A DNA stretch of 64,000 nt from Pedobacter cryotolerans (GCF_005116475.1 NZ_SWBO01000005.1:186001-250000); one strand, 5' to 3'. Positions 1 through 9,082 are shown, counted from the first letter of the stretch. The notes: generated by a model from the letters alone, not told the origin. Translations and numbers: made by a program.

Positions 1-404
1 CTAAGTTCATGAACGGCTAAGTTGTTTAGCCAATCTTGACTGTCGAATTGCTGCGGAGGAGTGGTGTAAAATTGTGAATTTTTTGGAGCCAATTGAACGA
101 AGCCATTTGCTACAGTTCCGCGGTTTTGTAAAACGATTGGAATTGCAGTTTTTTGGAGGCTTAAACTGTTGGCAACTGAAGGATAAATTTTAGCGATGGT
201 ATTAGCCATTCTTTGAGCTTCGTTTTCTAATTCGATAGGGTAAATGATTTTAAATCCATTTGTTTGTATTTGTCTCCATTTTACACTAAGTGGATTTTGT
301 TCACTGTCGAAAATTTGCGAAAAACTACTTAGTGAAATAAAAGTTAATATGATTAGCGTTAAAGTGCTGATTTTTAAATTTATATATAAGTAATTTAATT
401 TCAT
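1..404 (-). CDS. Secreted protein with HExxH-like start of a peptidase-MA type domain (5' part only)
   Basis: An open frame runs from an ATG at 404 off the left edge; about 134 residues are visible. Residues 1-30 form a Sec signal peptide (basic start, hydrophobic core, SSFSQ before the mature part). The mature part begins IFDSEQNPLSVKW and ends at the edge with NLAVHEL, which looks like the start of an HExxH zinc site. In Bacteroidota this layout is typical of large secreted proteins with a peptidase-MA-like domain followed by TolB-like beta-propeller repeats. The propeller part is not in the window, so this identity is an inference from the first 134 residues. The gene reads away from everything else here, with 1 kb of non-coding DNA upstream. 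Confidence 0.7.
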   Translation of the reverse strand, partial: MKLNYLYINLKISTLTLIILTFISLSSFSQIFDSEQNPLSVKWRQIQTNGFKIIYPIELENEAQRMANTIAKIYPSVANSLSLQKTAIPIVLQNRGTVANGFVQLAPKNSQFYTTPPQQFDSQDWLNNLAVHEL

Positions 405-1428
405 ATTTACTGATTGCTAATTTATTTAGTTTTTTAAATCTTTTGATGTTTTGTTTTTGTTAATTTATACTTTATCTATTATGTTTTAAATATTTGATAA
501 TAAGATAATTACTTAAATTAATAAATGTTGTGCTATTCGCTATAATTCCTAATAATTTGCTTTTTTTTAACAAGGTCTCAAAAATTTTTTATAAAAATTT
601 AAGTGGTTAAAATTATGGAGTTAATATACACTTATTCTATCATATTTAAGGTTGATTTTTTCTGCACAATCCAAATTTATTTAAAATTTGTGTTGATAAT
701 TATTAACTTTTATCTGAATATTGGGAGCTAAAATGTTTCTTTTTGAGCAGTTTTTTTTGTTTTTTAAGCTATTTTTTACCGTCAAATTGATCAAAAAATC
801 AGCTTGTTTTTCATTTATTTTTAGGGTTGTATTTCGCCTATTTTTTGCTGTTTTTCAAGTTAGATTTGAGCTCCAATTTTGCCTAAATTTTGTCTTATTT
901 TTCCTATCCCCTACCCCATAGAATTGAGCAAAATAGTTAGGTATTTAGCTTTAATGTAAATGGTAAATCAACAGTTTTTTACCTTTTATTTTACGGATAT
1001 TACATTGATTTTAATATTAGAAATCAGTGATTTTAAGCCATGTTTAAGCTTGGATATTTGCTGGGTATTAAGAAACTTTACAAATTTAGAATTGATTTTT
1101 TAACCAAAATAGGAGACATAATTTTTGATTTTAGCGGACTAAATTCACATGATTAGGTATCTATTTAGTGCTTATTATAATCATTTTTTGCCCTTGATAG
1201 ACTGTTTTAAGAGGTAGTTAATATTGTTTAATAAGGTGAGTTTGCGCTTAATTTAAATTTAAAATAAAAGCTATAAAGATGGGTTTTCGGTTGATGATAG
1301 ACTTTAATATAAGGCAGGCAGGCAGGCGTATAAGCGTAACAAAGGAGCTATCTTTAGTGAATAGTACTGTTTTTTGCGCTTCAAAAATTAACAATAAATT
1401 GTAAGAAAATTGGTGCGATGGAGTGTAA
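405..1428. other. 1-kb AT-rich intergenic region
   Basis: This is one of the two longest gene-free stretches. It is strongly AT-rich, with many T runs on the plus strand. Short open frames at 721-921 (Phe-rich, from T runs) and 1248-1481 (overlapping the transporter gene) look like chance frames. A tandem GGCA run (AAGGCAGGCAGGCAGGCG, about 1312-1328) resembles the GCCTGCC ends of repeats near 34860 and 41583. I see no RNA gene or convincing terminator. Confidence 0.5.
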
Positions 1429-2331
1429 TTAAGCTTTGTTTCTTCGCTTTTTATAGATCGGATATATGAATACAGCAGCAAGAATTAATAGTGATCCCGC
1501 ATAAAATCCGGCTGTCATTTTTTCTTTATTTCCGAATAATAAAAGTGCCAAAAGAATACCATAAACGGGTTCTAAATTGGTAACTAACGCCACCTTAAAA
1601 GCTGATAAAGTTCGCATAACTCCAACACCAGCAACGTAGGCTAATGCAGTGCAAATGGTGCCTAAAACAAATAAGTAAAACCAGTCTGTAGTACTTAAAT
1701 TAAAGGTCTCAGCTTGTAAACTTTGATCAAAAAGGCGATATAAAGTGATCCAGAAAAAGGCGCCAGAAATCTCGTAAAAACCAATAATGCTTGCTTCAGT
1801 TTTTTGAACAAAAGTTGAGTTTATGGTAGAAAATACACTGGCTGCCAATGCGGCTAATAAACCAAAAATGATACCCGTTGTGTATTGTGCTTCAAATTTA
1901 AAGATGAGATAAATGCCTAATATGATGACTAATCCGATAAAAATATCGCCTTTAGATATGTTCTGTTTTTTGGCTAAGGGCTCAATAATAGCCGTGAATA
2001 AAGTTACTGAAGAAAGACAAATCAATCCAACAGATACGTTTGACACTTTAATAGAATGGAAAAAAAAGATCCAATGTATGGCAACTATAGCTCCTGTAAA
2101 AAAGAATTTCAGGAATTGGCTTTTTGTAATTTTGATGTTTGTTTTGCTAAGCATGAAATAAGCGAATAAGCTTAAACTAGCAATTAAAACCCTGTACCAC
2201 ACCATTTGCACAGCGTTGATAGAAATAAGATCGCCTAAGATGCCAGTAAACCCCCAAATAAATACTGTAGCATGTAAAATAAGTAGATTTTTGTTGGTTT
2301 GGAAGTAACTTTTTCTGGCTGTATTGCTCAT
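1429..2331 (-). CDS. EamA/RhaT (DMT superfamily) transporter
   Basis: A 300-residue integral membrane protein with about ten hydrophobic segments in two similar halves, as in EamA drug/metabolite transporters. The first half opens with HATVFIWGFTGILGDLI; the second contains LGTICTALAYVAGVGVMRTL and NLEPVYGILLALLLFG, the usual helix 9 signature with a conserved EP. It probably moves a small metabolite or amino acid across the inner membrane; the substrate cannot be read from sequence. Its ATG overlaps the stop of the upstream LptF/G gene by one base (TAATG), so the two are translationally coupled and it is the last gene of the tgt operon. Confidence 0.85.
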   Translation of the reverse strand: MSNTARKSYFQTNKNLLILHATVFIWGFTGILGDLISINAVQMVWYRVLIASLSLFAYFMLSKTNIKITKSQFLKFFFTGAIVAIHWIFFFHSIKVSNVSVGLICLSSVTLFTAIIEPLAKKQNISKGDIFIGLVIILGIYLIFKFEAQYTTGIIFGLLAALAASVFSTINSTFVQKTEASIIGFYEISGAFFWITLYRLFDQSLQAETFNLSTTDWFYLFVLGTICTALAYVAGVGVMRTLSAFKVALVTNLEPVYGILLALLLFGNKEKMTAGFYAGSLLILAAVFIYPIYKKRRNKA

Positions 2332-3434
2332 TATTTTGGGGCTCTTCTTAATAAATATATGCCTAATAAACCAAAAAATATGGTAGGCAGCAGCACGGCC
2401 AATAATGGAGGAAAGCCACCTTTGGTAGAGAACATTTTAGCAAACTGATTAAATACGATATAAGCAAAACTTAAAATAATGCCTATGCCGAGCGGTAAGC
2501 CAACACCACCTCTTACCTTACGTGATGACAAAGCTACTCCAATTAATGTAAGTACATAGGCAGAAAATGGCTGAAACCACCTTTTGTATTGCTCAAAAAG
2601 TAAATCGCTCATGATACCTGAACCTCTGATTTTTTCTTTCTGAATTTTTTCTGATAACTCGCCGTTGCTCATGCTTTCAAAAACGTTTTGGTAAGCAGAG
2701 AAATCATCGGGTCTCATATCTAAAATGGTGTCTTTTTGCGCACTAATGCCATAAGCCATGGTTTCTTTAAAGCCATCAATATTTCTGGTAGAATAATTAG
2801 TCATTTTCCAAACTCTTTTTACCGAATCCCAAGCTATTTGGTCGGCAACAAGCTTTTTCTTGATCTCATCGCCTTTAAATTTATCTAAAGAGAAGCGATA
2901 GCCAATATTCGTTTTATTGTCAAAGCTTTCAATATAGATGTAGGTATTGCTATCGATTTTCATGTGAATGTTAGCCTTTGTAAAAGGATCATTCTTGTGT
3001 ACAACTTCGTTCTCGAACTTGTTTTTAATTCTATTGGTATAAGGTAAAACGTATAAATTACTCGCTAAATTTGCCGTAAAGATGATAGATGCTGAAATAA
3101 AATAAGGGCGCAAAAAACGGTTAAAACTAACACCACCGCTCAAAATTGGTACAATTTCGGTTTGATCGGCCATTTTTGCGGTAAAAAATATTACTGCAAT
3201 AAAATTAATTAACGGCGAAAGCATGTTTACATAAAATGGTATTGAACCTGCGTAGTATTGCGTAATTACTTGCCAAATATTTAGGTCTGCTTCTAAAAAA
3301 TCATCCAGTTTTTCTGATAAATCGAAAATTACAATAATAACTACGAACAAAATAAGCGTATAGATGAAAGTACCTAGGTATTTGCCTATGATAAAACTAT
3401 CTATAATTTTTGTACGTCGTTTAATTGCCTTCAT
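2331..3434 (-). CDS. LptF/LptG-family permease (YjgP/YjgQ)
   Basis: A 367-residue permease subunit of the LptB2FG type that extracts lipopolysaccharide from the inner membrane for transport to the cell surface. Three N-terminal membrane segments (about 18-40, 65-85, 108-130) are followed by a periplasmic beta-rich domain (about 140-265) and three C-terminal segments (about 285-365), the family layout. SFAYIVFNQFAKMFSTKGG near the end is typical. It follows tgt with no gap (stop at 3435, start at 3434) and overlaps the EamA gene by one base. Whether it is the F or the G subunit is not decidable from one sequence, so no symbol is given. Confidence 0.88.
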   Translation of the reverse strand: MKAIKRRTKIIDSFIIGKYLGTFIYTLILFVVIIVIFDLSEKLDDFLEADLNIWQVITQYYAGSIPFYVNMLSPLINFIAVIFFTAKMADQTEIVPILSGGVSFNRFLRPYFISASIIFTANLASNLYVLPYTNRIKNKFENEVVHKNDPFTKANIHMKIDSNTYIYIESFDNKTNIGYRFSLDKFKGDEIKKKLVADQIAWDSVKRVWKMTNYSTRNIDGFKETMAYGISAQKDTILDMRPDDFSAYQNVFESMSNGELSEKIQKEKIRGSGIMSDLLFEQYKRWFQPFSAYVLTLIGVALSSRKVRGGVGLPLGIGIILSFAYIVFNQFAKMFSTKGGFPPLLAVLLPTIFFGLLGIYLLRRAPK

Positions 3435-4565
3435 TTATAATTTTGTGCCTAATATGGTTACCATTTTGTTTTTCCAAGCGTAAAATTCGCCAGAAATTAT
3501 TTTTTCTCTGGCTTCGTTAACCAACCAAAGGTAAAAATGTAAGTTATGTAACGTAGCAATTTGGGCGCCAAGCATTTCTTTAGAGTGCATTAAATGTCTC
3601 AAATACGCTTTAGAATATACCTGATCGGCATGTAAATCACTATCAGCATCTATAGGAGAGAAATCACTGGCCCATTTTTTATTGGTAATGTTAATCATCC
3701 CGTTTCGGGTAAATAACATTCCGTTTCGGGCGTTTCTGGTAGGCATTACACAATCAAACATATCTACACCTAACGCAATATTCTCTAAAATATTTACTGG
3801 TGTACCAACACCCATTAAATAACGAGGCTTATCAACAGGTAATATATTACATACTACTTCCGTCATTCCATACATTTCTTCAGCTGGTTCACCAACAGAC
3901 AAACCACCTATTGCATTGCCTTCTCGATCCATGGATGCAATAAATTCTGCAGATTTCATTCTTAGATCTTTATATACAGAACCTTGTACAATTGGGAAAA
4001 GTGTTTGGTCGAAACCGTATTTAGGTTCGGTAGTATCGAAACGATGGCAACAACGCTTTAACCAGCGATGGGTCATGTTAATAGAATTGGCAGCATATTT
4101 ATAATCGCATGGGTATGGTGTACACTCATCAAAAGCCATGATAATATCTGCACCAATGGTTCTTTGTATATCCATAGCATATTCTGGTGTAAACAAATGT
4201 TTAGAACCATCAATGTGCGAGCGAAAGGTAACGCCTTCTTCTTTAATTTTACGGACTTTACTTAGCGAATACACCTGATAACCACCACTATCCGTTAAAA
4301 TGGGTTTATCCCAACCTATAAATTTATGCAAACCACCAGCAGGTTCAATAATATCTAATCCTGGTCTAAGGTATAAATGATATGTATTGCCTAAAATAAT
4401 TTGAGCTTTTATATCTTCCTTTAATTCTTTTTGATGCACTGCTTTCACTGTTCCGGCAGTACCAACAGGCATAAATATTGGGGTTTGGATATCGCCATGT
4501 GCTGTAGTAATTGTTCCAGCCCTGGCTTTAGAAAGTGGGTCGCTTGCCTGTAAATTAAATTTCAT
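3435..4565 (-). CDS. tgt: Queuine tRNA-ribosyltransferase (tRNA-guanine transglycosylase)
   Basis: Exchanges guanine-34 for a queuine precursor in GUN-anticodon tRNAs. The start at 4565 gives 376 residues, the usual length; a longer frame from 4658 adds 31 residues that are not part of the family. Visible motifs are TDSGGYQ (general-base Asp92), VGEPAEEM, and DMFDCVMPTRNARNG with nucleophile Asp271. The C-terminal zinc site is unusual: where most bacterial enzymes have a CxCxxC cluster, residues 306-317 read DADSDLHADQVY with no cysteine, while the following His340 (ATLHNL) remains. First gene of an operon with LptF/G and EamA; a TAnnTTTG element lies 30-40 bases upstream. Confidence 0.95.
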   Translation of the reverse strand: MKFNLQASDPLSKARAGTITTAHGDIQTPIFMPVGTAGTVKAVHQKELKEDIKAQIILGNTYHLYLRPGLDIIEPAGGLHKFIGWDKPILTDSGGYQVYSLSKVRKIKEEGVTFRSHIDGSKHLFTPEYAMDIQRTIGADIIMAFDECTPYPCDYKYAANSINMTHRWLKRCCHRFDTTEPKYGFDQTLFPIVQGSVYKDLRMKSAEFIASMDREGNAIGGLSVGEPAEEMYGMTEVVCNILPVDKPRYLMGVGTPVNILENIALGVDMFDCVMPTRNARNGMLFTRNGMINITNKKWASDFSPIDADSDLHADQVYSKAYLRHLMHSKEMLGAQIATLHNLHFYLWLVNEAREKIISGEFYAWKNKMVTILGTKL

Positions 4566-4596
4566 ATTTGTGTGTAATCCGCTTCGAAAAATCATA

Positions 4597-4604
4597 CAAA
4601 AGTA
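4597..4604 (-). promoter_or_regulatory. -7 promoter element of the tgt operon
   Basis: On the minus strand this reads TACTTTTG, matching the Bacteroidota -7 consensus TAnnTTTG, about 32 bases before the tgt ATG at 4565. It also supports the shorter tgt start, because a start at 4658 would lie upstream of the promoter. No good TTTG -33 box is seen at the right distance. Confidence 0.55.
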
Positions 4605-4701
4605 GCAAGAATATTCCTTTTTATGGGTTACGAATTTTTTATCAACATAAAGCGGCATTACAGATTAAAAATGAGAGATTTGCAGCTTTTAAAACTAGAT
4701 T

Positions 4702-5823
4702 GTGGAATTTAATATAATAGAGATTTGCTTGTTGGGTGGATTGGTTTTTTGTTTATTAGTGCAGTTGTATTTTAGTTTGTTTGTTCATCTAAAATTAGCA
4801 AATGTTAAAATAAATCAAGTAAATGAGCAACAACAGCAAGCCATTAGCGTAATTATTTGTGCCAGAAATGAGGCGGAGAATTTAAAACAGTTTTTACCGC
4901 ATATACTTAGCCAAAATTACCCAAATTTTGAGGTAATTGTAGTTAACGATCGCTCATGGGATGGAACTGCAGATATTTTAGAAAAATTTGAAAAGAGCTT
5001 TTCACATTTAAAAGTTGTTACTGTTGCTGATGGAGATAAATTTATTGCAGGTAAAAAGTTTGCAGTTACCATGGGCATTAAAGCAGCTAGCAACGAATGG
5101 TTGGTGTTTACTGATGCAGATTGCGAACCAGCATCAACAAACTGGCTTGCTGAGATGCAACCTCCTTATAATGAAAATACAGCATTGCTATTAGGTTATT
5201 CGCCATATTTTAAAAGAAAAAGTTTAATAAATGTGTTAATTAGGTTCGAGACCTTTTTTACGGCGGTTAACTACCTATCTTTTGCCCTAAAAGGAATGCC
5301 TTACATGGGCGTTGGTAGAAATATGGCTTATAAAAAATCTTTGTTTTTTAAAAATAAAGGTTTTGCAGCGCACATGCACATCCCATCGGGTGATGATGAT
5401 TTGTTTGTAAATGCAAATGCAAATTCAATTAATACGGAAATCAGAATCCATCCCGAATCACATGTATGGAGCGAGCCAAAAACCTCACTCTTTGCTTATT
5501 TACGCCAAAAGAAAAGGCATTTTGGTGCAGGTAAAATGTATAAATCGAAGCATAAGTTTATATTGTCTGCTCAGATTATCATTCAGTTTGCTTTTTATGT
5601 CTTAGGGATAACACTATTGTTTTTTCCATCTACCTTATATATTGCATTAGGCATATTTGGCTTCAGTATTTTAATCAGAAGTTTCATCTATCCTAAATTA
5701 TTAAAACGTTTAAATTATGGCGAATTAAGATGGTGGTTTCCAATTTTAGATGTTATTCTTTTTGTTTTTTTAGTGCTTAACGGTATTCTGTCTATATTTG
5801 TGAAGAAAGTACAGTGGAAATAA
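4702..5823 (+). CDS. Membrane-bound family 2 glycosyltransferase
   Basis: A 373-residue inverting glycosyltransferase acting at the inner face of the cytoplasmic membrane. It has one N-terminal membrane segment (about 8-30), a GT-A domain (about 47-260) starting ISVIICARNEAENL, the metal-binding TDAD motif (Asp138, Asp140), SGDDDLF (229-235) as the acceptor or base region, and RQKKRHFGAG (268-277) in the place of the Q/RxxRW motif; two or three membrane segments follow (about 287-370). Such enzymes build surface polysaccharide or glycolipid; the sugar is not predictable. The start codon is GTG at 4702. It is divergent from tgt and followed by rsmG 38 bases on. Confidence 0.88.
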   Translation: MEFNIIEICLLGGLVFCLLVQLYFSLFVHLKLANVKINQVNEQQQQAISVIICARNEAENLKQFLPHILSQNYPNFEVIVVNDRSWDGTADILEKFEKSFSHLKVVTVADGDKFIAGKKFAVTMGIKAASNEWLVFTDADCEPASTNWLAEMQPPYNENTALLLGYSPYFKRKSLINVLIRFETFFTAVNYLSFALKGMPYMGVGRNMAYKKSLFFKNKGFAAHMHIPSGDDDLFVNANANSINTEIRIHPESHVWSEPKTSLFAYLRQKKRHFGAGKMYKSKHKFILSAQIIIQFAFYVLGITLLFFPSTLYIALGIFGFSILIRSFIYPKLLKRLNYGELRWWFPILDVILFVFLVLNGILSIFVKKVQWK

Positions 5824-5852
5824 ACCCCAAACCCCTAAAGGGGCTTTAATTT
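5824..5852. repeat. Short palindromic repeat, family C (CCCCTAAAGGGG)
   Basis: Directly after the glycosyltransferase stop codon the sequence reads AACCCCTAAAGGGGC, with a perfect CCCC-TAAA-GGGG hairpin at 5832-5843 followed by T-rich DNA. Related copies sit at 11788, 18083, 35077 and 60905. It could double as a weak terminator before rsmG. Confidence 0.6.
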
Positions 5853-5861
5853 TAATACAAA

Positions 5862-6497
5862 ATGTCTGAAGTTAAACCTGATATCATTTTAAAATACTTT
5901 AAAAACTTAACAGAAGAGCAAGTTTCACAATTTTCGCAATTGTACGAATTGTATAGTTTTTGGAATGCGCAAATCAATGTAATATCGAGAAAAGATATTG
6001 ATGAATTGTACGAAAGACACATTCTTCATTCTTTAGGCATCGCCAAATTTTGCGAGTTTAAAGCAGGCGAAAAGGTTTTAGATGTTGGTACTGGCGGAGG
6101 TTTTCCGGGAATACCATTAGCAATCATGTTTCCAGAAACTCAATTTCATTTGGTTGATTCGATTGGCAAAAAGATAAAAGTAGTTACTGAAGTTGCAGCG
6201 GCTTTAGGCTTAAAGAACGTTACAGCTAGTCATTTAAGGGCTGAGCAAGTCCCAGATAAGTATAATTTTGTAGTTTCAAGAGCGGTAACCAGATTGATAG
6301 ACTTTTATCCTTGGATACAAAATAAGTTTGCCAAAGAAAACAAAAACGCCATTCCGAATGGGATTTTGTATCTAAAAGGGGGCGATTTAAACGAAGAAAT
6401 TAAAGAATCAAAACTGAAAGCAGAGTTGTATCCGCTTTCAGCTTATTTTGAAGAAGAGTTTTTTGAGACTAAGTTTGTGGTTTATATACCTCAGTAG
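5862..6497 (+). CDS. rsmG: 16S rRNA (guanine-527-N7)-methyltransferase
   Basis: Methylates N7 of G527 in 16S rRNA using S-adenosylmethionine. At 211 residues it has the normal family length. INVISR (38-43), HILHSL (53-58) and the SAM-binding loop VLDVGTGGGFPGIPLA (72-87) are diagnostic of RsmG/GidB, followed by HLVDSIGKKIKV and FVVSRAV. It lies 38 bases after the glycosyltransferase, separated by a small palindrome, so co-transcription is possible but not certain. Loss of this enzyme gives low-level streptomycin resistance in other bacteria. Confidence 0.96.
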   Translation: MSEVKPDIILKYFKNLTEEQVSQFSQLYELYSFWNAQINVISRKDIDELYERHILHSLGIAKFCEFKAGEKVLDVGTGGGFPGIPLAIMFPETQFHLVDSIGKKIKVVTEVAAALGLKNVTASHLRAEQVPDKYNFVVSRAVTRLIDFYPWIQNKFAKENKNAIPNGILYLKGGDLNEEIKESKLKAELYPLSAYFEEEFFETKFVVYIPQ

Positions 6498-6502
6498 TTA
6501 AA

Positions 6503-8689
6503 TTACAGCATATTTATTGAACCTCGCTTATTACCTTTTGGGTCATTATGCATTTTCATTAAAAAAGTATATTTTCCCTTATTGATTGGGGCATTAGCAT
6601 ATTTTTTATAGTTTCCTGATTTTCCATTCCAATCATCCTGATAATTTGCGTTATTATAAACAATTTCTTGCTTATCATTATATACTGTCAAAGTTTTACC
6701 ATCGTTTTCAGAATTAGGAATTTTTAAGAAAAATGAATCATTTCTGTTAAGTGTAATATTTGTATAGGATGGGGGTGGACCTGGTGCAACATCAAAATAC
6801 TTTAAATCTGCTCCTTTAATTATTACCGCACCATATTTACCCTTTTCACCATACATTTTAGCGGCATCTTTCTGGCTAATGATTTTAACACTTTCGGTAT
6901 TCTTTACCCCAAAGAACTTGTACTTATCAACAACAGGTTTACCGTTTATCTCGATATATCTTAAATCTGGTTTTGCAATTATGTATTGCGTTCCGTTGTG
7001 TTTGAGCTCACTCCTTGGGTAAAATAAATTTTGATTAATCTGGCTTGCTGAAGGTGATTGCAAACTTGTTTTATCATTATTTAAAGGATAACCCTGTACA
7101 ACTTTCGTTGGATTTGATTGAGGATAAGCTTGTATTTTAACCTCTTTTAATTGATCTCCGTTACTATTAATTGGATAACCCTGTACAACTTTCGTTGGAT
7201 TTGATTGAGGATAAGCTTGTATTTTAACCTCTTTTAATTGATCTCCGTCACTATTAATTGGATAGCCTTGTACAACCTTGGTTGGAGTAGATTGTATACC
7301 ATAGCCAACAACTGTTACCTCTTTTAATTCTTCTTTATCTTTTTTTAGAGGATAACCTTGTACAACTTTGTTTACATTTGGTTTTGTAGGATTTAGATTC
7401 GGTGTTTTATTTGTTTTAACTTTTTTATCCTTAAAACTTGCTGGTGGTGGCTCTATTGCTGGTGGAGCTTTTAACGGTTTTTTTGTTGATCTTACAATTG
7501 GCGGCGGATAAGTATTTACTGCTTTTTCGCCAATAATTTCTACAGCGCCATATTTACCTTTTGTATCGCCATATTTTTTGATCGCTGCAGCACTATTTAA
7601 ATAGATAACTTCATCAGCTTCACTGGTTCCATAATATTTGTTATTGTCAACAATCTGTTTTCCGTTGATCACGATTAGTCGTTTTTCTAACGACACATAA
7701 TTGTTTTTCTCATCATATTCGTGAACTGGGAAGTAGCTTTTTTTGATTTCTAGCACTTCTTGTGGTACAGTTGCAATATCATTGCTTTTCTCCGGAAGCA
7801 AGTTTACATAACCATAACTTTTTGTAAATGCCATTGTAGATATGCAAAGCATACCGCCAGCCAATGGCAAAGCCAACAACAACCTGAGCCTTGCCCAATT
7901 TGCTGTTCTTTTTTTGTTTAACATGTTAATTCTCCTTTTTAATATTGATTGATTGAATATTTGATTGGTAAGTGGAGTTGGCATTACACCGAAAGAGTTT
8001 TCGATTAAAAACATGGCATATTCATGTTTTTGCATGCCTTGGTTGGTGCTTAAATCATCGGCAATATATTCATGTAATAGTTTAACATCTTTTTTAATAA
8101 AATAAATGATCGGATTAAACCAGCAGATGATTTGTAAGATTTCGAAAAACAGAATATCTAAGCTATGTTTCTGTTTTATGTGTACCAATTCATGTTTAAA
8201 TACGGTTTCTTTTTCCGCCAGATGCGGATGAATAAATAAAAGGTTAAAGAATGAAAAAGCTGTTTTTTGGGCATCCAATTCAATAATGGTAATTTTTCCG
8301 GTTGATTTTTTATCGGCTTTTGCCCATAAACTTATAATTTTTACCAGGCTAAATATTAATTTGGAGGCAAACACAAACGCCACTAATAGATAAATAGGGT
8401 AGAGATAATCTGTATAATGGATAGGCTCAACTACAGGATTTGAGGTCATACTTGCCAGCTCTTCAACAGTGTATAAAACTGGAGGAAGAAACAGCACATT
8501 ATCAACGATGGGAGCGGGTTTTAAAAAACCCAATTGTAAAACGGGTAATATAAAAGCTGTTAAACTGCTCAATAATAAAAAGTAGCGGTTACTATTGTAA
8601 AATGTTTCGTGTTGTAAAAACAGTTTATAAAAGCCATAAAATAAAAGCAAATACAAATTTGCTTCTAGCAAATAATACATCCATTCCAT
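6503..8689 (-). CDS. M56 (BlaR1/MecR1-like) peptidase with TonB-plug-like repeats
   Basis: A 728-residue membrane sensor-protease partner of BlaI. Residues 1-290 form the M56 domain with several membrane helices, the zinc motif HELVH (166-170) and HEYIAD (206-211). In the BlaR1 model a signal activates this protease, which inactivates the BlaI repressor. The remaining 430 residues are not a penicillin-binding sensor: they contain two segments that resemble the beta-alpha-beta of TonB plugs (VINGKQIVDNNKYYG...GKYGAVEII, about 334-390; EINGKPVVDKYKFFG...GKYGAVIIKG, about 582-630), separated by a proline-rich linker and four repeats beginning VVQGYP, one containing VTVVGYG. The gene overlaps blaI by one base (TAATG). 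The C-terminal domain's ligand is unknown. Confidence 0.85.
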   Translation of the reverse strand: MEWMYYLLEANLYLLLFYGFYKLFLQHETFYNSNRYFLLLSSLTAFILPVLQLGFLKPAPIVDNVLFLPPVLYTVEELASMTSNPVVEPIHYTDYLYPIYLLVAFVFASKLIFSLVKIISLWAKADKKSTGKITIIELDAQKTAFSFFNLLFIHPHLAEKETVFKHELVHIKQKHSLDILFFEILQIICWFNPIIYFIKKDVKLLHEYIADDLSTNQGMQKHEYAMFLIENSFGVMPTPLTNQIFNQSILKRRINMLNKKRTANWARLRLLLALPLAGGMLCISTMAFTKSYGYVNLLPEKSNDIATVPQEVLEIKKSYFPVHEYDEKNNYVSLEKRLIVINGKQIVDNNKYYGTSEADEVIYLNSAAAIKKYGDTKGKYGAVEIIGEKAVNTYPPPIVRSTKKPLKAPPAIEPPPASFKDKKVKTNKTPNLNPTKPNVNKVVQGYPLKKDKEELKEVTVVGYGIQSTPTKVVQGYPINSDGDQLKEVKIQAYPQSNPTKVVQGYPINSNGDQLKEVKIQAYPQSNPTKVVQGYPLNNDKTSLQSPSASQINQNLFYPRSELKHNGTQYIIAKPDLRYIEINGKPVVDKYKFFGVKNTESVKIISQKDAAKMYGEKGKYGAVIIKGADLKYFDVAPGPPPSYTNITLNRNDSFFLKIPNSENDGKTLTVYNDKQEIVYNNANYQDDWNGKSGNYKKYANAPINKGKYTFLMKMHNDPKGNKRGSINML
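7086..7372. repeat. In-frame 87/90-bp tandem repeat inside the M56 gene
   Basis: Four units begin (plus strand GGATA...CCTGTACAAC) at 7086, 7173, 7260 and 7350, giving periods of 87, 87 and 90 bp, all multiples of three. The two central units are almost identical. Each encodes VVQGYPxxxxxxxLKEVxxxxY. The near identity implies recent duplication or ongoing homogenisation. Confidence 0.9.
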
Positions 8690-9057
8690 TATTTCTTATT
8701 TTTAAGGTTTTCGGCTAAGGCAATTAACTCGTCTAATTCATTCATATCCATGTTTTTTTCTTTTACTAAAAATGAAACTAGGCTCTGATAGTTGTTCTCG
8801 AAATAGTTGTTCATCACTTTATCGAAAGCGAAATGTTTGTATTGCTCTTCGGTTATTAGCGGAAAATAAATGTGGGTGTTGCCAATTGCCTTGTGACTGA
8901 TAAAACCTTTTCCCTCTAAAACTCTGATTACAGTTGATACCGTATTATATGCAGGTTTGGGTGGTTCCATCTTTTCGATCACTTCTTTTACCAATCCTTC
9001 TTTCATTTCCCAGAGGATAAGCATCACTTGTTCTTCAGCTTTTGTTAACTCTCTCAT
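8689..9057 (-). CDS. BlaI/MecI/CopY-family transcriptional repressor
   Basis: A 122-residue winged-helix repressor. LTKAEEQVMLILWEMKEGLV opens the protein exactly as in BlaI-family members, followed by YNTVSTVIRVLEGKGFIS (the recognition helix and wing) and a C-terminal dimerisation half ending LIALAENLKNKK. It lies upstream of the M56 gene, with stop and start overlapping (TAATG at 8689), the classic repressor plus sensor-protease pair. Two copies of a short inverted repeat cover its promoter, so autorepression is likely. No beta-lactamase gene is nearby, so the target genes may be elsewhere. Confidence 0.92.
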   Translation of the reverse strand: MRELTKAEEQVMLILWEMKEGLVKEVIEKMEPPKPAYNTVSTVIRVLEGKGFISHKAIGNTHIYFPLITEEQYKHFAFDKVMNNYFENNYQSLVSFLVKEKNMDMNELDELIALAENLKNKK

Positions 9058-9082
9058 TATATTATTTGCTTAAACGTTAATT

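Noticed and set aside
721..921. 66-aa open frame rich in Phe and Leu
   Set aside because: It is produced by T runs in AT-rich DNA, has no promoter or family resemblance and looks like low-complexity translation.
1248..1481. 77-aa minus-strand frame
   Set aside because: It overlaps the end of the EamA transporter gene by 53 bases in another frame and has no coherent features.
7086..7372. Possible CRISPR-like repeat-spacer array
   Set aside because: The units are contiguous 87/90-bp in-frame repeats of a protein-coding gene without unique spacers.
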